Part shown: one piece after another, positions 8,995 to 15,360 of the stretch
Layout of the letters: each line of letters begins with the position of its first letter
How positions within the stretch are numbered: the stretch's first letter is position 1
Origin: Prevotella sp.
GTDB lineage: Bacteria; Bacteroidota; Bacteroidia; Bacteroidales; Dysgonomonadaceae
Reading direction: 5' to 3'
Assembly: GCA_031263965.1 (NCBI GenBank)
Contig: JAISES010000341.1
Coordinates: 1-21,232 of the forward strand
Length of the DNA stretch: 21,232 bases
Made by a program: the position numbers and the translations under genes
The notes under the pieces: model-generated
Told to the model about the DNA's origin: nothing
The model's input: the letters and a program-made list of their open reading frames with translations, nothing else
Databases searched by the model: none

Positions 8995-9276
8995 AGAAAC
9001 TGTTTGAATTTTATAGCAAATTTTTTTATAGTTATTTTCAGAGGGATTTTGTTCTTTTTGCTTGCAGGTTTAGCCGACTGAACCTCAATGGCTTAAACTA
9101 AGATATAAATAGCTCTGAAAGAGCGTAATCTATTAGCGTAGGGCAACGCCCTGTGCTGGGAGATATAAGGCCTTCAGCCTTAACTTAATGGTATTGCGTT
9201 AAACCAAAAGTAAAAAGGGAAAAATACGCTGAAAATACCTGTAAAAAAGATTTCCTATAAAATTCAAACAGTTTCT
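8995..9276. mobile_element. MITE-like element, copy 1
   Basis: Bases 8995-9016 (starting AGAAACTGTTTGAATTT) are repeated in perfect inverted form at 9255-9276, giving 22-bp terminal inverted repeats around 282 bp of non-coding DNA. The interior carries small hairpins: GCTCT-GAA-AGAGC at 9112-9124, AGGGC-AAC-GCCCT at 9140-9152, and TAAGGC-CTTCA-GCCTTA at 9166-9182. No transposase or other convincing ORF is present. The outer 13 bases of the repeat recur at both ends of the element at 14062-14287, and both share a GGCAACGCCYTG core. No clear target-site duplication was seen. The element fills most of the 420-base gap between the LamG and MFS genes. Mobility is inferred from structure only. Confidence 0.6.
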
Positions 9277-9279
9277 TAA

Positions 9280-9287
9280 TATTTTTG
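9280..9287 (+). promoter_or_regulatory. Candidate -7 promoter box upstream of the MFS gene
   Basis: TATTTTTG is an exact match to the Bacteroidales sigma-ABfr -7 consensus TAnnTTTG. It lies 43 bases before the MFS start and only 3 bases outside the right end of the inverted-repeat element. No TTG/TTTG -33 box is evident at the normal spacing. Chance matches are easy in such AT-rich DNA, so support is modest. Confidence 0.35.
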
Positions 9288-9330
9288 CTTAAATTTAAAT
9301 AGTTTCTTAAAGTTTCTAAGCATTCATCGT

Positions 9331-10608
9331 ATGAAAAACAATACACCGCAACAGATATTCCCAATCAGATGGGTTCCGTCTGTCTATTTTGCCATGGGAC
9401 TTCCTTTTGTAGTCCTGAATATGGTTTCGGTTCTGATGTTCAAAGGGATGGGAATATCCGATGCCCGGATAGCATTTTGGACATCACTGATTATGCTTCC
9501 CTGGACATTAAAACCCTTATGGAGCCCGTTTCTGGGGATGTTCAAAACAAAGAAGTTTTTTGTAGTACTAACCCAGATTGTCACGGGTATCTGTTTTGGG
9601 CTGGTAGCATTGGCGTTACAGATGCCGCATTTTTTTGCAGTAGCTATAGCTATCCTGTTTATTATAGCATTTAGCGGTGCTACTCACGATATAGCAACCG
9701 ATGGAGTCTATATGCAGGAATTGGATAAAGAAGAGCAAGCCAGATGGATTGGCTGGCAAGGTGCGTTTTATAATTTGGCGAAAGTTGTAGCATCCGGAGG
9801 GTTGGTATGGCTTGCCGGTTATCTGATAGGACATTTTGGTACAGCTAATGCTTGGATGAGTATTATGGGATTATGCGGTGTGATTATGTTTCTTTTAGGC
9901 ATTTATCATATAAAAGTGTTGCCCACAGGAGGTACAGCCTCAGGGGAATCACGCTCTTTTGGGGATGGAATAAAAGAACTGTGGAAAGTAATCCGTAGTT
10001 TCTTCGCTAAAAAATATATTATTTGGTATATTTGCTTTATCATCCTTTACCGTTTTGCCGAGGGCTTTGTTATGAAAATCGTTCCATTATTTCTGAAAGC
10101 ACCTGTCGATCAACAAGGGCTGGGACTGACAGAACAGCAAATCGGGTTGTATTACGGAACATTCGGGGCGATAGCTTTTATTCTGGGTTCTCTTCTGTCC
10201 GGTTACTTTATAGCACGGATCGGGTTAAAAAAAGCATTGTTTCCTCTTTGCTGTACATTCAATATTCCCTTTGCGATCTATCTGTTACTAGCTGTGTTTC
10301 AACCCTCGGAAGGTTGGGTGATAGCATCCGGAATCGCTTTTGAGTATTTCGGCTATGGTTTTGGATTTGTGGGTCTTACTCTTTTTATGATGCAACAGAT
10401 AGCTCCCGGTAAGTACCAGATGGCGCATTATGCTTTTGCTACAGGCATTATGAATCTGGGGGTTATGCTTCCCGGCATGCTCAGCGGATTTATAAGCGAT
10501 GCTATCGGGTACAAGAGCTTTTTCGTTTTTGTGCTGTTTGCCACTATTCCGGCTTTTCTTATAACCTATTTTGTACCATTTACTTACGATGACAAAAAGA
10601 AAGCATAA
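9331..10608 (+). CDS. MFS permease, AmpG-like; probable Man-beta-1,4-GlcNAc importer
   Basis: This 425-residue inner-membrane protein has about twelve hydrophobic segments in two halves, separated by a charged loop near residues 200-220. It starts with a short cytoplasmic tail and IRWVPSVYFAMGLPFVVLN. The segment FSGATHDIATDGVYMQEL, followed by an R..GWQGAFYN stretch, resembles the corresponding region of AmpG, which moves GlcNAc-containing muropeptides. In the B. thetaiotaomicron N-glycan cluster that contains BT1033, an MFS transporter is encoded with the GH130 mannosyl-GlcNAc phosphorylase and is assigned uptake of the disaccharide. The same pairing occurs here, with GH130 starting 40 bases downstream. 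Substrate is therefore inferred from context; the MFS fold is clear. A new transcription unit probably begins at this gene, after the terminator and MITE-like element. Confidence 0.88.
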   Translation: MKNNTPQQIFPIRWVPSVYFAMGLPFVVLNMVSVLMFKGMGISDARIAFWTSLIMLPWTLKPLWSPFLGMFKTKKFFVVLTQIVTGICFGLVALALQMPHFFAVAIAILFIIAFSGATHDIATDGVYMQELDKEEQARWIGWQGAFYNLAKVVASGGLVWLAGYLIGHFGTANAWMSIMGLCGVIMFLLGIYHIKVLPTGGTASGESRSFGDGIKELWKVIRSFFAKKYIIWYICFIILYRFAEGFVMKIVPLFLKAPVDQQGLGLTEQQIGLYYGTFGAIAFILGSLLSGYFIARIGLKKALFPLCCTFNIPFAIYLLLAVFQPSEGWVIASGIAFEYFGYGFGFVGLTLFMMQQIAPGKYQMAHYAFATGIMNLGVMLPGMLSGFISDAIGYKSFFVFVLFATIPAFLITYFVPFTYDDKKKA

Positions 10609-10648
10609 CTATTTTTTGAAAATAAAAAACAATATAAAATAATTAAAG

Positions 10649-11620
10649 ATGAAACAGCAGATGCCTTGGGAAGACCGTCCCGCCAATAGTAAAGACGTTA
10701 TGTGGCGTTATTCTAAGAACCCTATAATCGACCGGTACCGTATCCCGGCATCCAACAGTATTTTTAACAGTGCTGTCTTACCATTTGGTGACGGATTTGC
10801 AGGGGTGTTCCGTTGCGATAATAAGGCGGTGCAGATGAATATCTTTGCCGGTTTTAGCAAAGATGGTATTAATTGGGAGATTAACCATGAACCAATCAAA
10901 TTCAAAGCAGGAAACACGGAGATGATAGATTCCGAATATAAATACGACCCGCGTGTGACCTGGATTGAAGATCGTTATTGGGTTACCTGGTGTAACGGTT
11001 ACCATGGGCCAACTATCGGTATCGCCTATACATTTGATTTCAAAGAATTCTTTCAATGTGAAAATGCTTTCTTGCCTTTCAATCGCAATGGAGTGTTGTT
11101 CCCGCAAAAAATAGACGGGAAATATGCTATGCTGAGCCGTCCAAGCGATAATGGACATACGCCATTCGGTGATATTTATATCAGTTATAGCCCGGATATG
11201 AAATATTGGGGAGAACATCGTTGTGTGATGAAGGTTACTCCTTTTCCCGAATCGGCATGGCAATGCACAAAGATAGGGGCGGGCTCAGTACCTATCCTGA
11301 CAGAAGAAGGCTGGCTGATGTTCTATCACGGAGTTATAACAACCTGTAACGGTTTCCGTTACTCTATGGGTGCGGCTGTTCTGGATAAAGAAAATCCTGC
11401 AAAAGTATTATACCGTACCCGTCCTTATCTTCTGGCTCCGGCAGCTCCTTATGAATTGCAGGGAGATGTACCTAATGTTGTATTCCCATGTGCTGCGTTA
11501 CACAACCCTGAAACAGGACGTATCGCTATATATTATGGATGTGCCGATACTGTCGTTGGATTAGCATTCGGATATATAGATGAAATAATAGAGTTTACCA
11601 AGCAGAATTCGATCACATAA
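10649..11620 (+). CDS. GH130 phosphorylase, probable 4-O-beta-D-mannosyl-N-acetyl-D-glucosamine phosphorylase
   Basis: This 323-residue protein has no signal peptide, so it is cytoplasmic. The family GH130 five-bladed propeller is recognisable from [19 protein letters not shown], the catalytic segment [18 protein letters not shown] with the probable general acid D100, and [19 protein letters not shown]. The family splits beta-mannosides with phosphate to mannose-1-phosphate. The neighbouring MFS permease and GH92 point to Man-beta-1,4-GlcNAc as substrate, with mannose-1-phosphate and GlcNAc as products, as shown for BT1033. No beta-mannosidase gene is visible in the window, and this enzyme would take that place. 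A related specificity such as mannosyl-glucose phosphorylase cannot be excluded from sequence alone. The next gene (GH92) starts 95 bases later. Confidence 0.9.
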   Translation: MKQQMPWEDRPANSKDVMWRYSKNPIIDRYRIPASNSIFNSAVLPFGDGFAGVFRCDNKAVQMNIFAGFSKDGINWEINHEPIKFKAGNTEMIDSEYKYDPRVTWIEDRYWVTWCNGYHGPTIGIAYTFDFKEFFQCENAFLPFNRNGVLFPQKIDGKYAMLSRPSDNGHTPFGDIYISYSPDMKYWGEHRCVMKVTPFPESAWQCTKIGAGSVPILTEEGWLMFYHGVITTCNGFRYSMGAAVLDKENPAKVLYRTRPYLLAPAAPYELQGDVPNVVFPCAALHNPETGRIAIYYGCADTVVGLAFGYIDEIIEFTKQNSIT

Positions 11621-11665
11621 ATTAATTTCAGCGACATCAAATCCGGTGGAACTTCAGAGTCTGAG

Positions 11666-11719
11666 ATGGGCAATATTCCTTCCGTTACATTTGGTGTCGA
11701 TAAATCCGACAGGCCATGA
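11666..11719 (+). other. Tiny ORF overlapping the GH92 start (possible leader peptide or gene remnant)
   Basis: After the GH130 stop (11618-11620) the same frame stays open for 32 more codons and closes at the TGA of 11717-11719. That TGA overlaps the GH92 start in an ATGA. An internal ATG at 11666 would give MGNIPSVTFGVDKSDRP. The composition of this 95-base gap is more coding-like than the other gaps in the operon. I do not recognise the peptide. It could be a coupled leader, a relic of a lost gene, or chance. Confidence 0.2.
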
Positions 11720-14046
11720 AGAAACTGTTTTATGCCATAACATCGCTGAACCTTTTGTTCGCTTTAAACCTTGCTGCCCAAAATAAGCCGGTGGTTGATT
11801 GGGTTGATCCCTTTATCGGTAATACCAATTTCGGGGCTACCAATCCGGGAGCCGTGGTTCCCAACGGCATGATGTCGGTAGTACCGTTTAATGTGATGGG
11901 CAGTAAGGACAATACATATGATAAAGATGCCCGCTGGTGGTCAACTCCGTATGAATATAACAACGTCTTCTTTACCGGTTACTCGCATGTAAACCTGAGC
12001 GGTGTAGGCTGTCCGGACTTAGGGTCATTGTTGATAATGCCGACGATGGGGGAGTTGGACGTGGATTATCATAATTATGGAAGCCGTTATACCGGTGAAA
12101 AAGCGTCCCCCGGATACTACTCAAACAGGCTGGCAAAATATGGTATCCTTACAGAAGTCACATCTACAACCCGGGTCGGTGTACACCGTTATACTTTCCC
12201 TAAAGGACAGGCTAACATCCTGTTAAACCTCGGGCAGGGGCTTACGAATGAATCGGGGGCTTTTGTCCGTTTCAGCAACAATAACGAAGTCGAAGGCATG
12301 AAAATGCTGGGTACATTTTGTTATAACTCACAGGCAGTATTTCCGATTTATTTTGTAATGCATATTGCCGGCGGAACCCCTGTAAAAAGCGGCCTATGGA
12401 AAAAACAACGTCCGATGGAAGGGGTTAAAGCCTTGTGGGACCCCGATCAGGGAAGATATAAAATATATGAGGGATATAAAAAAGATATAGCGGGAGATGA
12501 TGTTGGTGCGTGGTTTAGCTTTGATGCGCAGGATCAGCAACAGATAGAAGTACAAGTAGGAGTATCGTTTGTCAGCATAGAAAATGCCCGGCTCAACCTT
12601 CTTACAGAAACCAAAGACAAAAACTTTGATATTATCCATTCCGAAGCCCGTGAAACATGGAACAATGACCTCTCGCGCATCTTGGTTGAAGGCGGAACTG
12701 ATCAGCAGAAGACTGTTTTCTATACAGCCCTTTATCATACACTGATACACCCGAATGTGCTGAACGATGTGAATGGTGAATATCCGGCTATGGAAGGAAA
12801 TAAGACTATAAAGACAGAAACTACCCGCTATACGGTTTTCTCGCTTTGGGATACATACCGCAACCTGCACCAACTGATGACCCTTGTCTGGCCTGACAGG
12901 CAAACTGATATGGTACGGTCTATGATAGATATGTACAAAGAATGGGGCTGGATGCCCAAGTGGGAACTATACGGACGCGAGACATGGACAATGGAAGGTG
13001 ATCCATCAATTCCTGTTATAACAGATACATGGCTGAAAGGATTACATGATTTTGACATAGAAACAGCTTACGAAGCTTTTCGCAAATCAGCAACCATGCA
13101 GGGTATAAGTTATTCGACGGATACCATACGAAAAGGCGGAGCGCTGCCCGATTCCTACTATGCCTCGTTGAAAGGTGATTTTAATCATATGCGTCCCGAC
13201 AATAGTGATTATATGCGGCTGGGATATGTACCGGTAAGGAGTGAATTTGATAATTCCGTATCCCATGCCTTGGAATATTATATAGCGGATCATTCGCTGT
13301 CCCTGTTAGCTGAATCTCTGGGTAAGAGTGAAGATGCATCCTTTTTCGAACAGCAGTCTTTAGGCTACAAAAATTACTACTCACCCGAATATGGAACTTT
13401 CCGCCCCAAGCTTCTGGATGGAACTTTCTTATCACCGTTCAATCCGAATCAAGGTATGAACTTTGAGGAAAACCCCGGTTTTCACGAAGGAAGCGCCTGG
13501 AATTATACTTTCTATGTACCTCACGATGTTGGGGGACTGGCTAAACTTATGGGTGGAAAGAAGAAATTTATAGATAAGCTGGAGATGGTGTTTAATAAAG
13601 GTTATTACGATCCGGCCAATGAGCCTGATATTGCATACCCTTATCTTTTCAGTTACTTTAAAGGAGAAGAATGGCGCACTCAACATCATGTTCGCCGGCT
13701 GTTGGACAAGCATTATACGACTAAACCCGATGGAATACCCGGAAATGACGATGCAGGAACAATGTCCGCATGGGCAGTATTCAGCATGATGGGTTTTTAC
13801 CCTGATTGCCCGGGGGAACCATCCTACACATTAACAAGTCCTGTGTTCGACAGGATAATAATAAAGCTTGACGAACATTATTGGAAACAAAAAGAACTTA
13901 TTATAGAATCCAACCATAATAGTCCGTCAGATATATATATAAAGAATATAGATGTAGGAGGGAAGACATTTAAAACTTACCGGATATCTCATAAGGAATT
14001 TATCGATGCAGGACGAATCTTTTTTAATCTGACATCGAAAAAATAA
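11716..14046 (+). CDS. GH92 alpha-mannosidase, secreted (probably periplasmic)
   Basis: This 776-residue exo-acting, calcium-dependent alpha-mannosidase would trim alpha-linked mannose from imported N-glycans. A type I signal peptide (LNLLFALNLAA, about residues 10-21) has no lipobox cysteine, so the enzyme is probably free in the periplasm. The N-terminal beta-sandwich begins VDWVDPFIGN and contains YSHVNLSGVGCPDLGSLLI. The (alpha/alpha)6 catalytic domain shows SLWDTYRNLHQL, HEGSAWNYTFYVPHD with E591 as likely catalytic acid, NEPDIAYPYL at 635-644, and PGNDDAGTMSAWAVF with D678/D679 in the catalytic-base motif. Size and motif order are normal for the family. It is the only alpha-mannosidase in the window. 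The linkage it prefers (1,2, 1,3 or 1,6) cannot be assigned securely. It ends the plus-strand operon, 15 bases before the second inverted-repeat element. Confidence 0.94.
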   Translation: MKKLFYAITSLNLLFALNLAAQNKPVVDWVDPFIGNTNFGATNPGAVVPNGMMSVVPFNVMGSKDNTYDKDARWWSTPYEYNNVFFTGYSHVNLSGVGCPDLGSLLIMPTMGELDVDYHNYGSRYTGEKASPGYYSNRLAKYGILTEVTSTTRVGVHRYTFPKGQANILLNLGQGLTNESGAFVRFSNNNEVEGMKMLGTFCYNSQAVFPIYFVMHIAGGTPVKSGLWKKQRPMEGVKALWDPDQGRYKIYEGYKKDIAGDDVGAWFSFDAQDQQQIEVQVGVSFVSIENARLNLLTETKDKNFDIIHSEARETWNNDLSRILVEGGTDQQKTVFYTALYHTLIHPNVLNDVNGEYPAMEGNKTIKTETTRYTVFSLWDTYRNLHQLMTLVWPDRQTDMVRSMIDMYKEWGWMPKWELYGRETWTMEGDPSIPVITDTWLKGLHDFDIETAYEAFRKSATMQGISYSTDTIRKGGALPDSYYASLKGDFNHMRPDNSDYMRLGYVPVRSEFDNSVSHALEYYIADHSLSLLAESLGKSEDASFFEQQSLGYKNYYSPEYGTFRPKLLDGTFLSPFNPNQGMNFEENPGFHEGSAWNYTFYVPHDVGGLAKLMGGKKKFIDKLEMVFNKGYYDPANEPDIAYPYLFSYFKGEEWRTQHHVRRLLDKHYTTKPDGIPGNDDAGTMSAWAVFSMMGFYPDCPGEPSYTLTSPVFDRIIIKLDEHYWKQKELIIESNHNSPSDIYIKNIDVGGKTFKTYRISHKEFIDAGRIFFNLTSKK

Positions 14047-14061
14047 GCCATAAACCGTTAC

Positions 14062-14287
14062 TTAGAAACTGTTTGAATTATACCTGAATAGATTTTATCA
14101 ACTCTTTGCTATTCCTTATAAAAATTTGCAACAGCGTTATTATCGATAATATATTACCCTTGCAGGTAGGGTTAAATATTATAGCCCAATGGCAACGCCT
14201 TGGGAAGTTGAGTACAACCTCCCAAGGCGTTCTGTAAGGACAACGTTGCATTTTTTGTCATTTACTCAGAACTCAAACAGTTTCTAA
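14062..14287. mobile_element. MITE-like element, copy 2, in the convergent gap
   Basis: TTAGAAACTGTTTGA at 14062-14076 is perfectly inverted at 14273-14287, giving 15-bp terminal repeats around 226 bp. The outer sequence AGAAACTGTTTGA is the same as in the element at 8995-9276, and both interiors carry a GGCAACGCCYTG core. Most of the interior differs, so these are diverged or heterogeneous members of one family. The element fills almost the whole 246-base gap between the ends of two convergent operons. It contains no ORF of note and no transposase. No target duplication was recognised. Confidence 0.55.
14194..14231. repeat. 17-bp inverted repeat (strong hairpin) between convergent operons
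   Basis: Bases 14194-14210 (AACGCCTTGGGAAGTTG) and 14215-14231 (CAACCTCCCAAGGCGTT) pair at 16 of 17 positions around a 4-base loop, AGTA. The single mismatch is A-C in plus-strand RNA and becomes a G-U pair in minus-strand RNA. Neither side has a proper U-tract, so it is not a canonical Rho-independent terminator. As the strongest structure in the gap, it may still act as a 3'-end barrier for one or both operons. Confidence 0.55.
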
Positions 14288-14292
14288 ATTTT

Positions 14293-15264
14293 TTAGACAG
14301 GAGATACAATATAGCCCGGAATCAGAACGCCATTACTATCCAGGTATGTATACACAATCCATATATTAGTGCCATCGTTCTTCACAACCTTACATGTTGT
14401 CAAATCAGCGAAATCAAGAACTTCTTCACCATAATAATTATAGGTAATCTTGCTTCCGGCCTTTTCTCCTACTGATTTATCTCCGGGGAAATAAATTTTC
14501 AGCCAATAAATGGAATAGTAATCCCAACCGTACATGTTCATCTCCTTTTCTATAGTATTGAACTTGGTACCACCATAAGGTGAATAACCGGTATGTCCGT
14601 TGAAGTAATAGCGGCGTGACGAATTACCCATCATATCGGCCAATTCTTCTTCACTATATGGATCTGTTGTTGCATTGGCTTCAACTTTAAATACTGTTTT
14701 CCGGTCGCAAGCATCTGTAATAGTAATATTTGCTGTACCCCCTTTACAGCCCTTAATTGTAGAAACAGTAATGATATTTCCTGATACAGAGGGCTTTATC
14801 TGATCATTGTCGGAAACAACTGCATAGTCTCCATTACCTTCAAGTATGTTTACCCGAGTGGATATTTCGTTACCTAACAGAAAATCGAAAATTAATTCAT
14901 TTTTCTCCAATACAATTTCATTGTACTCATATACAATGACAGGGACTACCTTCAATTGTGTTTTTTTATCTGAGATAATAATTGAAGTTTTTCCAACGCC
15001 AATACCTTGTATGTCGATTGTTTGTCCGGACAGGCTTGTGGTTGCGACATCATTGTTCAAAGAAAATGCACTGTATTCCCCGTTACCTTCCGTTATTTTC
15101 AGACTGGCAGATCCTTCTATTGCAATATCGATCAGATCTTTGTCAATAGCAATATTCGCTTCTTCTTCAGTTACTATAGGATTGTCGTCATCATTACTAC
15201 AACTAACTATGCCAAAAGACAAGATAGCAAGGAATAGGAATAAAAAACTATATTTTGTTTTCAT
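14293..15264 (-). CDS. Surface lipoprotein with two Ig-like repeats and an unrecognised C-terminal domain
   Basis: This 323-residue lipoprotein has its lipobox at IVSC (Cys22) followed by SNDDDN, an acidic surface-export-like tail. Residues about 38-112 and 116-197 are two similar Ig-like repeats, each with a LEGNG[ED]YAVVS-type turn (ITEGNGEYSAFS; ILEGNGDYAVVS), a hydrophobic SVSGNIITV-type strand and a closing NITITD strand. They resemble bacterial Ig-like (BIG2-type) folds. Residues 200-323 form a separate domain rich in Tyr, Trp and Gly (RRYYFNGHTGYSPYGG; MYGWDYYSIYWLKIYFPG) that I do not recognise. No catalytic motif is visible. It is the last gene of the minus-strand operon, 96 bases after the Endo F1-like gene, with a hairpin in between. 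A glycan- or glycoprotein-binding role is a guess from context and from the aromatic content of the C-terminal domain. Confidence 0.82.
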   Translation of the reverse strand: MKTKYSFLFLFLAILSFGIVSCSNDDDNPIVTEEEANIAIDKDLIDIAIEGSASLKITEGNGEYSAFSLNNDVATTSLSGQTIDIQGIGVGKTSIIISDKKTQLKVVPVIVYEYNEIVLEKNELIFDFLLGNEISTRVNILEGNGDYAVVSDNDQIKPSVSGNIITVSTIKGCKGGTANITITDACDRKTVFKVEANATTDPYSEEELADMMGNSSRRYYFNGHTGYSPYGGTKFNTIEKEMNMYGWDYYSIYWLKIYFPGDKSVGEKAGSKITYNYYGEEVLDFADLTTCKVVKNDGTNIWIVYTYLDSNGVLIPGYIVSPV

Positions 15265-15305
15265 AAACAGTAAAGTTTTTATAATTAATACTTTATATCG
15301 GAATT

Positions 15306-15342
15306 TAATATTGATCCCGGCTCCGGGCAGGGATCAATATTA
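15306..15342. repeat. 13-bp inverted repeat between the endoglycosidase and Ig-lipoprotein genes
   Basis: Bases 15306-15318 (TAATATTGATCCC) and 15330-15342 (GGGATCAATATTA) are perfectly complementary, with an 11-base GC-rich loop. On the minus strand the hairpin comes 18 bases after the stop codon of the Endo F1-like gene and is followed by AATTCCGATATAAAG rather than a T-run. It could weaken transcription into, or mark RNA processing before, the last gene of the operon. Confidence 0.55.
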
Positions 15343-15360
15343 TATGAAGGATGATTATGA

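Noticed and set aside
8995..9276. Small gene inside the first inverted-repeat element
   Set aside because: No open frame with plausible start, length and composition was seen; the region is made of short hairpins and AT-rich spacers.
8985..9290. Target-site duplication flanking the first inverted-repeat element
   Set aside because: The flanks (…AAATTT and TAATAT…) are simple AT sequence with no convincing direct repeat beyond chance.
9369..9674. Overlapping plus-strand open frame inside the MFS gene
   Set aside because: The MFS frame has clear membrane segments and family motifs over the same bases; the alternative product has no recognisable features.
10609..10648. Terminator or separate promoter between the MFS and GH130 genes
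   Set aside because: The 40-base gap is AT-rich with no stem of useful length and only an imperfect -7-like match (three bases instead of two between TA and TTTG).
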